Shown: piece after piece, positions 24,214 to 31,171 of the stretch
Position numbering within the stretch: the first letter of the stretch is position 1
Layout: each line of letters starts with the position of its first letter
IMG/VR virus record: IMGVR_UViG_3300047483_000168
Span: 1 to 32,992 of that record
Reading direction: 5' to 3' (one strand)
Origin: a virus
Length of the DNA stretch: 32,992 nucleotides
Notes under the pieces: model-generated
The model's database searches: none
Seen by the model: only the letters and a program-made list of their open reading frames with translations
What the model was told of the DNA's origin: nothing
Position numbers and translations under genes: made by a program

Positions 24214-25569
24214 TTAGAAAACTTTTCTATTGAATATATCTTGTTCACTAATTCTACTGGTTGCTACATCCACATACATATCATGTGTAGCAGTATTACC
24301 ATCTCTGTTCTTCAAAAAGATATATTCTAACTTATTATTAAATGTTACATTAGGATTATTGTTCTCTCTTGCCTCCTCATAGGCATAATAATCTTCTCTG
24401 TATAACCCTATTACTACTGAAGCCATTTGTTCTATCTTTCCTGATGAACGAAGGTCTGATAGCTTAGGTCTATGACTACTTCTACCTTCAGATTGCCTGT
24501 TCAATTGTGCAGCACACAAGAAAGGTATATTTAACTTTTTAGATAATGCCTGTATCTTATCGGCTACAGTTCCTACCATTGCTACTTCGTTAGAAGCATT
24601 AATTGTGTTGTCTGTCATTAGTTGCAAGTAGTCAATCATGACCATCTTAATGTTCTTTTCTCTTACTATTTTTTGTATCATACTTGTTAGATAGTTAATA
24701 TCTCTGTTAGCCCCATCATACCAAGTAATTGGTAACTTCTCTAATCTTGTTACTGCTTCTGATTGCACACTTGTAAATTGGTCTATACTTATACGACCTG
24801 TTTTAATTTTAGAATAAGGAGTTGGGTTATCTAGCTGACCTGAAATCATTCGGTATATTAACGACATTACAGGCATCTCTAGTGATAAAAACAAAACATT
24901 ATAGTTAAGTTCTGCTGCACACCTTGCGTGTTCAAGTAGTGTAATGGTCTTTCCTTGTCCTGGTCTTGCAGCAAACAAGATAACATTACCTTTTAACCAA
25001 CCTCCTGTAATCTCATCTAATTTAGGGAATCCTGTAGGTACTCCTGATAAGTTACCATTAGTCATTACATCACCAAGATTGTTAACTGCTGATAGTAAAG
25101 CCTCTTTCATGCTCACTACTTCTAAGCTATTGTCTTTTACAATCTCATTGCTTACTGCATTATTAATCTTATCTAATAGTGAAAAGTAATCCGATCCATT
25201 AAGGATTTCACTACTAATCTCTTTTGATAGTATTAATAAATCTCTTTTACCTTTTAATTCTGCTAACCAAATTAATAACTCTCCTGCATTAAGTGGACTC
25301 TTAGTAGATTGTGCAGTCATCACAGAAGCCCAGTCTTTACTTCCTTTCGTTTTAAGCCTTAATATTACATCAGATAAGGTAAATGTACCTTTCTCGGAAT
25401 ATAATTCAATACAGGTCAAATAAACGTTGCGTGTGGACTCAAAGTGGAATACATCAGGTCTAATAATCTTCTGTACTTCCTTAATGTAAGATGGATAGTT
25501 ACATATGACTGCTAAGAGTTCTTGTTCTGTATCTAAATCAGTTAGTGTTATAGTTTGATTTGGTTTCAT
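24214..25569 (-). CDS. dnaB: Replicative DNA helicase, DnaB family
   Basis: The product is 451 aa, the normal length. It would unwind DNA at the phage fork. Residues 10-110 are the DnaB N-terminal domain (DTEQELLAVICNYP). The RecA-like C-terminal part has GVPTGFPKLDEITGG, Walker A AARPGQGKT (200-208), FLSLEMP, Walker B VMIDYLQLM (Asp313), the AQLNRQSEGR motif and LRSSGKIEQMASVVIGLYR with the usual Arg cluster. It is the last gene of the minus-strand unit, 15 nt after a helicase-loader-like gene. No intein or insertion is present. Confidence 0.95.
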   Translation of the reverse strand: MKPNQTITLTDLDTEQELLAVICNYPSYIKEVQKIIRPDVFHFESTRNVYLTCIELYSEKGTFTLSDVILRLKTKGSKDWASVMTAQSTKSPLNAGELLIWLAELKGKRDLLILSKEISSEILNGSDYFSLLDKINNAVSNEIVKDNSLEVVSMKEALLSAVNNLGDVMTNGNLSGVPTGFPKLDEITGGWLKGNVILFAARPGQGKTITLLEHARCAAELNYNVLFLSLEMPVMSLIYRMISGQLDNPTPYSKIKTGRISIDQFTSVQSEAVTRLEKLPITWYDGANRDINYLTSMIQKIVREKNIKMVMIDYLQLMTDNTINASNEVAMVGTVADKIQALSKKLNIPFLCAAQLNRQSEGRSSHRPKLSDLRSSGKIEQMASVVIGLYREDYYAYEEARENNNPNVTFNNKLEYIFLKNRDGNTATHDMYVDVATSRISEQDIFNRKVF

Positions 25570-25584
25570 TAGTATTGTTTGGTT

Positions 25585-26061
25585 TTAAAACTTAAATGGA
25601 CTTGCAGTTTCAATGCTTTGAATCTTTCTTGGCATATAACCTTCATCCTCCCAAGTTCTTTGATTTAAATAAGTTGTTGGGTTTTTTCTAAACTTAATAT
25701 CGGGTGTTGACTTTAAGTAGAAAGGTAAAGTTTCAAATATTTTATCAATTTCTTTCATTGATAACTTAATAAACTTTGTCTTTGCATCCTTAGTGCCTAC
25801 TTTCTTATTGTATAATTCCCAAAACTTATCAAATTGTTCTTCTTTTAAATTTACTTGCTCAAGTATTTCTTGGGCACTTACTTGTGGTAATGTTGGGATG
25901 TTAATTTTCTTGTCAATGTGGTAGATTAATTCTAATCCTTCAGTACCAGTTAATTTAGTTTCGTTTAGTGAATCAAGTAGTTCTTGATCCTTTATTGAGT
26001 ATAAGAACTTACCTAATACTTCTTGGAGAAAATCTCCTAATCCTAGTTGTTTAGTATTCAT
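25585..26061 (-). CDS. Replication initiation/helicase-loader-like protein
   Basis: The product is 158 aa. The C-terminal half shows a pattern seen in phage replication proteins: FDKFWELYNKKVGTKDAKTKF (about 77-97, cited in part), a helical middle and the ending PTTYLNQRTWEDEG (128-141). This FW--Y--K--K--A plus YL--R-W-DE layout occurs at the end of many phage initiator or DnaD-like loaders encoded beside DnaB. The N-terminal half is acidic and helical and lacks a winged-helix initiator domain. A role in loading the adjacent helicase is inferred from position. The start overlaps the upstream gene end by 11 nt. Confidence 0.65.
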   Translation of the reverse strand: MNTKQLGLGDFLQEVLGKFLYSIKDQELLDSLNETKLTGTEGLELIYHIDKKINIPTLPQVSAQEILEQVNLKEEQFDKFWELYNKKVGTKDAKTKFIKLSMKEIDKIFETLPFYLKSTPDIKFRKNPTTYLNQRTWEDEGYMPRKIQSIETASPFKF

Positions 26062-26293
26062 TAGCTATGGTTATAAAATCTTTAAACTTCTTAATCTTAA
26101 TAAATGATGCGTGTTTTTCGCGATTCTTTGCGTGTTCTAATCTATAAATCCAAACCTTAATTGTATGATGTGTATCATGTACTATATGCCCATCAAAACT
26201 TGTAAAGTATAAAGTTGTAGATGTAGTAGAGAGATAATTGTTAGCCCAATCTAGTGCCATCTGATAATATTCCTCCTGCTTGCTTGCTTCCAT
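26051..26293 (-). CDS. Hypothetical protein, 80 aa
   Basis: The sequence has an N-terminal helix (EEYYQMALDWANNYL), a strand region with three His (TLYFTSFDGHIVHDTHHT) and a basic helical end. The VWIYRLEHAKNREKHASF segment suggests a small nucleic-acid-binding or structural protein, but no family is recognised. The overlap with the upstream gene is 53 nt from the first ATG; starting at Met12 (26260) reduces this to 20 nt and may be the true start. Confidence 0.65.
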   Translation of the reverse strand: MEASKQEEYYQMALDWANNYLSTTSTTLYFTSFDGHIVHDTHHTIKVWIYRLEHAKNREKHASFIKIKKFKDFITIANEY

Positions 26294-26519
26294 CTGTTTT
26301 GCGTTTATAGTAGTAACGTATCTTTCTTAAACTATAGAATCCACCTTTATTAAACTGGACTTCTATCTTCTCATTACAATGCTCACAAACCCAAGCTAGT
26401 GCATACTTATTACCACTACTTTCTGCATATTTAATGATGGGTGCAAGTTTGTTATCTTCAAGGCAAAGAGGACATCTTGGATCGTGGTCAATGTAGTGAC
26501 CTTTATACTTGCGTTCCAT
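26241..26519 (-). CDS. Small zinc-ribbon-like protein, 92 aa
   Basis: Two CxxC pairs, CPLC (16-19) and CEHC (45-48), are 25 residues apart, the arrangement of a zinc ribbon. Between them lies a short beta-like segment (YALAWVC). The C-terminal third is basic (KIRYYYKRKTDG). It may bind nucleic acid or RNA polymerase, but no named family is recognised. Start overlaps the previous gene by 17 nt. Confidence 0.7.
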   Translation of the reverse strand: MERKYKGHYIDHDPRCPLCLEDNKLAPIIKYAESSGNKYALAWVCEHCNEKIEVQFNKGGFYSLRKIRYYYKRKTDGSKQAGGILSDGTRLG

Positions 26520-26736
26520 CGAATGTATCTTTTAGCTTATTGAATGATGCTACGTTAATCTTAGTGTAGTTCTTGCGTATTAAATAGGCTTCTATTCTAT
26601 CTTCCATTGAGCCAAGTAAACGTGTGAACTTGCCATTCTTAGTGTAGTAATGAGTATTTAACTCGTTGTAGTCTATTTCTACTATTTCAGATGATAACGC
26701 ATCACGATAGTATTTAAGAGATATTTTCTTAGCCAT
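26503..26736 (-). CDS. Hypothetical protein, 77 aa
   Basis: A basic N-terminus (MAKKISLKYYRDAL) is followed by VEIDYNELNTHYYTKNGKFTR and a helical MEDRIEAYLIRKNY part. No domain or membrane segment is recognised. It follows the 44-aa membrane protein gene by 1 nt and overlaps the zinc-ribbon gene by 17 nt, so it is part of the minus-strand polycistron. Confidence 0.7.
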   Translation of the reverse strand: MAKKISLKYYRDALSSEIVEIDYNELNTHYYTKNGKFTRLLGSMEDRIEAYLIRKNYTKINVASFNKLKDTFDGTQV

Positions 26737-26737
26737 A

Positions 26738-26872
26738 TTAGTTGATTAAAAACATTAAATATATAAAGTAGAATAAGATTGATACTCCTGCACCTACTAC
26801 ACCAACAAATGCCATTAGTTCTGCTGCATCGTGGTTAATTTTTGATTTACCTTGATAGTTTTTAGTTTCCAT
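26738..26872 (-). CDS. 44-aa single-pass membrane protein
   Basis: This short frame starts at ATG 26872, overlapping the upstream gene by 11 nt, and ends 1 nt before the next gene. The N-terminal 18 residues are polar (METKNYQGKSKINHD). From about residue 20 it is hydrophobic (MAFVGVVGAGVSILFYFIYL and on), forming one long membrane segment with Gly and Val. No family is recognised. Tight packing between two coding genes and the clean hydrophobic profile support its being real. Confidence 0.6.
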   Translation of the reverse strand: METKNYQGKSKINHDAAELMAFVGVVGAGVSILFYFIYLMFLIN

Positions 26873-27095
26873 AAGATTCGTTATAAATTTCGTTTATATC
26901 TTTTTCTAAATAAGCCCTTCCAGTAAATGAGCATTCTGCATTGTAAATAACTTTATTAGCAAATTCAATCATCTGCTCTTTCTCCATTGCTTTGGCTTGT
27001 TTAAATAACTCATCATAATGCATCGTAAAAATAAATCCATTATGTTCGTTTATTTCAAGTATTAGCCATTCTAATGCCGTTTGTTTAGTTTTCAT
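26862..27095 (-). CDS. Hypothetical protein, 77 aa
   Basis: The sequence begins MKTKQTALEWLILEINEHNG and continues with HYDELFKQAKAMEKEQMIEFANK, a pattern seen in many small phage proteins annotated only as hypothetical (ALEWL near the N-terminus, then AKxMEKEQ). It is helical and charged throughout. The ATG is preceded by an A-rich leader. It overlaps the next gene by 11 nt. Confidence 0.75.
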   Translation of the reverse strand: MKTKQTALEWLILEINEHNGFIFTMHYDELFKQAKAMEKEQMIEFANKVIYNAECSFTGRAYLEKDINEIYNESYGN

Positions 27096-27225
27096 TTTGC
27101 TTAATTATTAATATTCCTGATTTAGTGTATCTACCTGGTTCTAACTTACCATTCCATTCTTCGTGATCAACTTCCATTGAAAACTTCTTAAATGGTTCAT
27201 ATACCAAGTGTTGTTGCGTGTTCAT
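27085..27225 (-). CDS. Small ORF, 46 aa, putative
   Basis: The frame from ATG 27225 reads MNTQQHLVYEPFKKFSMEV, then DHEEWNGKLEPGRYTKSGIL and ends IIKQNEN. It looks like a compact beta-containing protein rather than random sequence. It overlaps the next gene by 11 nt, as other pairs here do, and fills what would otherwise be an empty stretch. It is shorter than most gene finders report. No family recognised. Confidence 0.55.
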   Translation of the reverse strand: MNTQQHLVYEPFKKFSMEVDHEEWNGKLEPGRYTKSGILIIKQNEN

Positions 27226-27322
27226 CTTCGTTGATTGCATATTCAAGTTCTTCATATTCATTAATTAGTTTTTGAATTTCTCTTGCGTTTTCCATTAGAC
27301 GTTGTTTCTGTTGCTTGTCCAT
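27197..27322 (-). CDS. Small ORF, 41 aa, charged helical, putative
   Basis: The frame from ATG 27322 reads MDKQQKQRLMENAREIQKLI and then NEYEELEYAINEDEHATTLG. It is a single acidic amphipathic helix by pattern. It overlaps the small ORF on each side by 62 and 29 nt in other frames. The ATG at codon 10 would reduce the upstream overlap. Supported only by coding-like composition and continuity of the operon. Confidence 0.45.
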   Translation of the reverse strand: MDKQQKQRLMENAREIQKLINEYEELEYAINEDEHATTLGI

Positions 27323-27425
27323 GTAGTTTCTTGTAGTTGAGTTGAAGTTGATAAAATAAGTTTTCCCCGAATTGAGAGTAGGTAACTCCTAATTGATTTC
27401 TTTGAAATTGGTGTTGAGTTTTCAT
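27261..27425 (-). CDS. Small ORF, 54 aa, putative
   Basis: The likely start is ATG 27425, which has the AAACAAACAAAC-type leader typical of this strand; an open frame extends upstream to 27476 inside the nuclease gene. The sequence is rich in Gln, Asn and Thr (TQHQFQRNQLGVTYSQFG) with a basic end (GKRKRNSKTN). It may be a small DNA-associated protein. The 3' half overlaps the 41-aa frame by 62 nt, so one of the two may not be translated fully. Confidence 0.5.
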   Translation of the reverse strand: MKTQHQFQRNQLGVTYSQFGENLFYQLQLNYKKLHGQATETTSNGKRKRNSKTN

Positions 27426-27435
27426 GTTTGTTTGT

Positions 27436-28176
27436 TTAGAATAAATATTGTTCGGTAAAATATTGTGTAATGTCATCTGTAGGATTATCTCCGTAGAATC
27501 TCCGGTAGACTTCTATTGCTTTGTTAGTCTTAATCATTCCTGATTCTCTGAACTCATCAGAAACTTTAAACAATCCCAAGCGATTAGTGCCTTTCTCAAT
27601 AACGATAAATACCATCTGCTTACCAGTTAATGTTTCGTAGATATGCGTTTGAGAATCGTAGTTATACTTCTTAGCAGAATACTTGAATTCATCAATGTTA
27701 GTAGTAGTCTTTAGATCGTATATAAAGTCACCATTAATAATATCAGCTTTACCTTTAAATGTAATTCCGTTAATCTCTCCTAACAAAGGAACTTCGTATT
27801 TAACACCATTATCCCATACCAAAGGAGAAAGTGTCTTGTTGCCCCTTAGTGCAACTACCATTGCATCTATTTCTTCTACTTCTTTCTTTAAGAGCATAAA
27901 CTCTTGGTTGTTAGCCTTACAAGCATCTTTGTAAATGTTAGTAGTACGAGTGGAGGCATCAACACATTTAAGATTCTTAATCTTATGTGGCTCAAGGCAA
28001 GATGTATGAAAATAACTACCTTGTAACATTGGTAATGTCTTTTGTGTAGGCATCCCAAAGTTCTTTGGATTATGTAGTAAAGTTCCTATATCACTATTAG
28101 ACATAAACTGTCTGCCGAATGATCCGTAGTATTGGTCATCATCCTTTAGTTTCTCAAGTATTTGTTCGTTTGTCAT
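27436..28176 (-). CDS. PD-(D/E)XK exonuclease, RecE/lambda-exo-like
   Basis: The product is 246 aa. Catalytic core residues are visible: GSYFHTSCLEP with His57, a strand VKYEVPLLGEINGITF, KGKADIINGD with Asp145, IYDLKTT with Asp154 and Lys156 of the D-x-K pair, and NYDSQTHIYE with Gln176 and Tyr180. This is the pattern of phage exonuclease VIII/DUF3799-like nucleases, which resect duplex ends for strand annealing or copying. A candidate ssDNA-binding protein gene lies upstream in the same unit, as is common for such nucleases. It ends 11 nt before the next small gene. Confidence 0.85.
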   Translation of the reverse strand: MTNEQILEKLKDDDQYYGSFGRQFMSNSDIGTLLHNPKNFGMPTQKTLPMLQGSYFHTSCLEPHKIKNLKCVDASTRTTNIYKDACKANNQEFMLLKKEVEEIDAMVVALRGNKTLSPLVWDNGVKYEVPLLGEINGITFKGKADIINGDFIYDLKTTTNIDEFKYSAKKYNYDSQTHIYETLTGKQMVFIVIEKGTNRLGLFKVSDEFRESGMIKTNKAIEVYRRFYGDNPTDDITQYFTEQYLF

Positions 28177-28179
28177 GGG

Positions 28180-28374
28180 TTATTTGATTTTAACTTGATA
28201 CTTATTTTTAAAATATTGTTTTACGTTACCATTGGGAGAGAACTCGTAGAAGTCTGATGGTTGAATATCATTCATCAAGAACTGAAGCAACTCAAAGATT
28301 GCATCCCAATGTGCATTAGAAAGAATCTCTTGTTGTTCTTCCCACTTTCCATCATTAATCCGCATACCATTCAT
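28180..28374 (-). CDS. Hypothetical protein, 64 aa
   Basis: A short acidic helical protein: NDGKWEEQQEILSNAHWDAIFELLQFLM then a polar end (FYEFSPNGNVKQYFKNKYQ, cited in part). Met4 (28365) is an alternative start that halves the 20-nt overlap with the upstream gene. It lies 3 nt before the exonuclease gene, so it is cotranscribed with it. No family recognised. Confidence 0.65.
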   Translation of the reverse strand: MNGMRINDGKWEEQQEILSNAHWDAIFELLQFLMNDIQPSDFYEFSPNGNVKQYFKNKYQVKIK

Positions 28375-28570
28375 TAGCTACCTGTTTAATCATTCGTTCT
28401 ACTTGTTCATCTTTAATCTTTCCATAAGCATGAGATTGTACAATCCCTATGTTATATTCCCTACCTCTGAAGGGTAAGACTTGCTCTTTATTGAGCCTAC
28501 TAGCTACTTCAATGAACAACTCCGAGTAGGTCTTGCTTCTCGGAATTGTAATCTTTTCTTTTAGTTTCAT
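28355..28570 (-). CDS. Hypothetical protein, 71 aa
   Basis: It starts with a beta-like MKLKEKITIPRSKTYSELFI, then an EVASRLNKEQVLPFRGREY stretch and ends with a helix (DEQVERMIKQVANEWYAD). Overlaps the upstream gene by 4 nt, implying coupled translation. No motif of known function. Confidence 0.7.
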   Translation of the reverse strand: MKLKEKITIPRSKTYSELFIEVASRLNKEQVLPFRGREYNIGIVQSHAYGKIKDEQVERMIKQVANEWYAD

Positions 28571-28848
28571 AAAATCTTAAATCCAATAATATTATTAACT
28601 GGAATCATTTTAGATGTGACCAACTTAGGCACTAATACTGCTCCTTCTTTACGAGTGTATTCAGTAATCATTATTGAATGATTTAGGAATGGTTCAGGGT
28701 GTGTGCAGATAACTGATAAGTTTGAATCTGACATCTCTAATAAGCGAGTAACAATAGTTTCATCACCTAATCCTAATCTGTAAGTTACTTGTGCTGACTT
28801 ACCTAAGTTTTTATTGATTGTATTTACAAGTGGGTTATTCGTTTCCAT
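28567..28848 (-). CDS. Hypothetical protein, 93 aa
   Basis: The sequence is mixed alpha/beta: AQVTYRLGLGDETIVTRLLE, DSNLSVICTHPEPFLNHSIM (cited in part) and KMIPVNNIIGFKIL. No domain is recognised. It has the AAACAAACATG leader common on this strand. Located 18 nt after the candidate ssDNA-binding protein gene and coupled by 4 nt to the next. Confidence 0.7.
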   Translation of the reverse strand: METNNPLVNTINKNLGKSAQVTYRLGLGDETIVTRLLEMSDSNLSVICTHPEPFLNHSIMITEYTRKEGAVLVPKLVTSKMIPVNNIIGFKIL

Positions 28849-28866
28849 GTTTGTTTGGGTTAAGGG

Positions 28867-29499
28867 TTAAAATGGTAATGCATCACTTTCTTCTGATACA
28901 ACATCTAATACAATTGGTTTCTCCATTGAGAATTTAGACTTGTATTCAGGTGTTGCACTAATCTTATCAGCTAACCATTCAGGTAAAGACATAAACACAT
29001 CTTGATTCCAAGAATCATAAGCTAAAATACGAGTAGGATTAACTTGTTCAGGGCAAGTAAGACCTTTAGGAATAGGTGAGATAGATGCAATGTTTGCATA
29101 AGTCTTAGTGCCATCAGCAGAAGCCTTGTGAACTACATTAAGCATACAAGTTGCTCCTACTAATTTAGTAATATCAAACTTAGCAGCTTCTTCATCTGTA
29201 AAGGCTTTACCTCTCCAGGATTGTAAATGGCTTCTAAGGGTTGATTTCTCGTGGAATGATAGAGTATATTCCTTAGAGATAACAAATGGTTTCTCGGGCT
29301 CTCCTTCACGGAAAATTGCAGTTTCTAAAGGTAATTCAAAGTCAATCATTACTTTGTGTAATGTTTTCTTCTCTCCTAAGTATTCTGATTCTACTGTACC
29401 AATCTGAATCATTGAATAACATCTTGCGACATGTGAGCCCGCCGGGACTACTTTCTTTGGAAGGTTTGAACCTCCTGATTTGGGTGCAATAATTGCCAT
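28867..29499 (-). CDS. Candidate phage ssDNA-binding protein
   Basis: The product is 210 aa. The first 150 residues are beta-rich with PAGSHVARCYSMIQIGTVES, a LHKVMIDFELPLET segment and LVGATCMLNVVHK, resembling DUF669/OB-like phage proteins of replication modules. The C-terminus is acidic and ends EESDALPF, like the acidic tip DDDIPF of bacterial SSB that recruits partner proteins. It sits beside an exonuclease gene, as phage SSBs and annealing proteins often do. DNA binding itself is inferred, not shown by a diagnostic motif. The leader is ACACAAACACAATT, A-rich as elsewhere. Confidence 0.55.
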   Translation of the reverse strand: MAIIAPKSGGSNLPKKVVPAGSHVARCYSMIQIGTVESEYLGEKKTLHKVMIDFELPLETAIFREGEPEKPFVISKEYTLSFHEKSTLRSHLQSWRGKAFTDEEAAKFDITKLVGATCMLNVVHKASADGTKTYANIASISPIPKGLTCPEQVNPTRILAYDSWNQDVFMSLPEWLADKISATPEYKSKFSMEKPIVLDVVSEESDALPF

Positions 29500-29511
29500 A
29501 ATTGTGTTTGT

Positions 29512-29661
29512 TTAATTATAAAGAAATTGGATAAATTTTGCTTTGCTTTTTTGACACTCATTTTTAAGAATGTCTGAAATTGACCATAGGTCGGGGTTGA
29601 AACTAAAGGTCATGGTGTAGAAACCCGCCTCATCTTGGAACTTTGCTTTAATAACTTTCAT
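29512..29661 (-). CDS. Small ORF, 49 aa, first gene after the internal early promoter
   Basis: The frame from ATG 29661 reads MKVIKAKFQDEAGFYTMTFS, then FNPDLWSISDILKNECQKSK and ends FIQFLYN. It begins about 16 nt after the predicted transcription start of the promoter at 29684-29713, and its stop is 12 nt before the ssDNA-binding protein gene. The leader contains AAACAAACACAGAC. A single Cys and beta-then-helix pattern are seen; no family recognised. Being first behind a strong promoter makes it likely to be expressed early. Confidence 0.65.
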   Translation of the reverse strand: MKVIKAKFQDEAGFYTMTFSFNPDLWSISDILKNECQKSKAKFIQFLYN

Positions 29662-29683
29662 GTCTGTGTTTGTTTGTGTTGTA

Positions 29684-29713
29684 CAAATGTAAACAAGTAT
29701 TATTAATAAACAA
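29684..29713 (-). promoter_or_regulatory. Internal early promoter
   Basis: On the minus strand TTG (29713-29711), 19 bp, then TACATTTG (29691-29684) match the Bacteroidota promoter. The 15 bases TACAAATGTAAACAA (plus strand 29682-29696) are identical to those of the promoter at 32945-32977. It would drive the small ORF, ssDNA-binding protein, exonuclease, loader and helicase genes. Confidence 0.75.
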
Positions 29714-29759
29714 TAGAATATTAAAAAATATTTAAAAATTAATGAAAAAAATATAGAAA

Positions 29760-30034
29760 TTAGCTTTTAAGTAAGAAATTACCCCATTGTGTGGCCATTG
29801 CTTTAGCTATTCCTGGAAACGTCTTAGACCTTTCTCTGCTTCTTTCTTCAGCATCTTTATACCATCTATCTGCAGTAGTAGAAAACTTTTTAACCTTTCC
29901 ATCTTTGCAAGTAAACTTTGTGAATTTTGGTTCAACCCAAGTACACCCTTCATTAAATAAATCTGATTCTTTGCTATGATTTAATAATGGTAGATTTTTT
30001 AACCATAAACAAGTTGCCTTACTTGTAGCATCAC
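29760..30034 (-). pseudogene. C-terminal part of the DNA methyltransferase, out of frame
   Basis: After the frame of the upstream half breaks near 30034, the next frame carries the expected rest of the same protein: DATSKATCLWLKNLPLLNHS, WVEPKFTKFTCKDGKVKKF, DRWYKDAEERSRERSKTFPG and IAKAMATQWGNFLLKS, ending at 29760. This is the conserved tail of the family. Restoring one base (a G on the minus strand in TTTTGTGATG, giving TTTTGGTGATG) would yield a continuous 217-aa enzyme. The undamaged state of this half implies a recent mutation, a sequence error or recoding. Confidence 0.75.
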
Positions 30035-30412
30035 AAAATAATATGGGTGAACAATTTGATCGGGCTTTCTATATAATTTACTCATAATGCCTATAGGATT
30101 CTCAATTGCAATATGTTTAATATCAGCATTGACTATTTGCATAAAGAAGTCTATACCTTGTTGTTGCCTTCCATCTTTTCTCTTTTGTTCAAACCATGCT
30201 GCACCACTTACTGCTAAATGTGTACATGGGGGAAAAGCTATCATACAATCCCAACCTTGATTAATAATCTCAAATACATCTCCTTGAATGTGCCATTCTG
30301 GATGACCACCTGATTCTTTTTGAATGTCACACGAAAATGCTTCAATACCAAGTTTTCGTAACTCAATTGTTACTGCTTGACTTTCTTCGCAAGCGACTAA
30401 TACTTTTTTCAT
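29999..30412 (-). CDS. DNA cytosine methyltransferase-like, N-terminal 137 aa (frameshifted)
   Basis: The start MKKVLVACEESQAVTIELRK gives the SAM-binding motif I region, then FSCDIQKESGG, HIQGDVFEI, the catalytic-type AFPPCTHLAVSG with Cys63 (compare PC of C5 methylases) and IAIENPIG (ENP like motif VI). This matches the small C5-like phage methyltransferase family of about 200-240 aa. The frame breaks after HPYYF (residue 126), where GDAT is expected; the last 11 residues are out-of-frame sequence. An enzyme cut here would lack the TCLWLK and RSKTFPGIA segments and is probably inactive. It lies 1 nt after the MazG-like gene. Confidence 0.75.
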   Translation of the reverse strand: MKKVLVACEESQAVTIELRKLGIEAFSCDIQKESGGHPEWHIQGDVFEIINQGWDCMIAFPPCTHLAVSGAAWFEQKRKDGRQQQGIDFFMQIVNADIKHIAIENPIGIMSKLYRKPDQIVHPYYFVMLQVRQLVYG

Positions 30413-30413
30413 A

Positions 30414-30812
30414 TCAGTAATGCCAATTTCTGCGTTTAGATTGATAATGATTAGCTTTATTTAATTCAGCTATCTCATCTTCTTGTGACTTAATTACCTT
30501 AGTTAGGTTATCAATGATTTTATTTTTTATCATAATCTCATGTGATAAATCAAAATAAACTTCAAGTAAATCTTCGTGCTTTAGTTCAAGTGCTTTAAAA
30601 TCTTCAGCTAAAACATAAACTTGAGTTTTACCCCATTCCTTATGCAATCTCTTTAGATACAATGCACCATCAAGCATTTCCTCATAAGCATGAGTAATCC
30701 AATCGCCTGCATTTAAATCTTCCCGATCTAACGTAGTGTTATACTTCTTGATTCCAACTTCTGACCTATCTAATAAGTCTTGTCGTACTGATTCTACGAT
30801 GGTATCTTTCAT
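30414..30812 (-). CDS. MazG-like phage protein with coiled-coil tail
   Basis: The product is 132 aa. The N-terminal 60 residues read RQDLLDRSEVGIKKYNTTLD then GDWITHAYEEMLDGALYLKR, with EE--D (Glu44, Glu45, Asp48) as in all-alpha MazG-like pyrophosphohydrolases. The R--VGI-KY-TTL-R-DL pattern is common in phage proteins of this type. Residues 65-120 form a coiled coil. Nucleotide hydrolysis is possible but only one metal-binding motif is clear, so the activity is uncertain. Start overlaps the upstream gene by 4 nt. Confidence 0.6.
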   Translation of the reverse strand: MKDTIVESVRQDLLDRSEVGIKKYNTTLDREDLNAGDWITHAYEEMLDGALYLKRLHKEWGKTQVYVLAEDFKALELKHEDLLEVYFDLSHEIMIKNKIIDNLTKVIKSQEDEIAELNKANHYQSKRRNWHY

Positions 30813-31171
30813 GCGTTAAGTTCGATGTTATATTCCTCAAATAAACTATTCATCTTATCGTTTAATTCTAAACGTTTTTCTTCAGGCATTGTGTCCATAA
30901 CTAATCCCACCTGGAATAACTTCCCCATTACTGCGGAGGCATTAACGAATTGGTCAAGTACATTTCCCATATCAACTCCTTCGGCTTCCTTAGCCCCAAA
31001 GATGTGGTTAATGTTCTTTTCGAGTTCTGATTTAAGTTGATTAGTTAAGAGTTTAACCTTTCTTACATTACCTGATGACCTTTCCCAATCAGACTCAATA
31101 AAGTCATATAGGAATTGGCAATGGGAATAATAAACTAAGAATTTGTTTGCTTGTGATTGTGTCATTTTCAT
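30809..31171 (-). CDS. Hypothetical protein, 120 aa, helical
   Basis: The sequence is almost wholly helical and charged: SQANKFLVYYSHCQFLYDFI, KVKLLTNQLKSELEKNIN, GNVLDQFVNASAVMGKLFQV and an acidic end. No domain is recognised. It is coupled by 4-nt overlaps (ATGA) to the 40-aa membrane protein before it and the MazG-like gene after it. Confidence 0.75.
   Translation of the reverse strand: MKMTQSQANKFLVYYSHCQFLYDFIESDWERSSGNVRKVKLLTNQLKSELEKNINHIFGAKEAEGVDMGNVLDQFVNASAVMGKLFQVGLVMDTMPEEKRLELNDKMNSLFEEYNIELNA

Noticed and set aside
27426-27476. Upstream extension of the 54-aa frame
   Set aside because: It overlaps the end of the exonuclease gene and includes the translated AAACAAAC leader; the ATG at 27425 is preferred.
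29791-29979. 62-aa plus-strand open frame
   Set aside because: It lies opposite the out-of-frame C-terminal half of the methyltransferase, whose conserved motifs explain the coding signal on the minus strand.
30025-30045. Programmed frameshift in the methyltransferase
   Set aside because: No X-XXY-YYZ heptamer in the correct register and no obvious downstream stem were found, unlike the tail chaperone site; a plain one-base deletion or sequence error is simpler.
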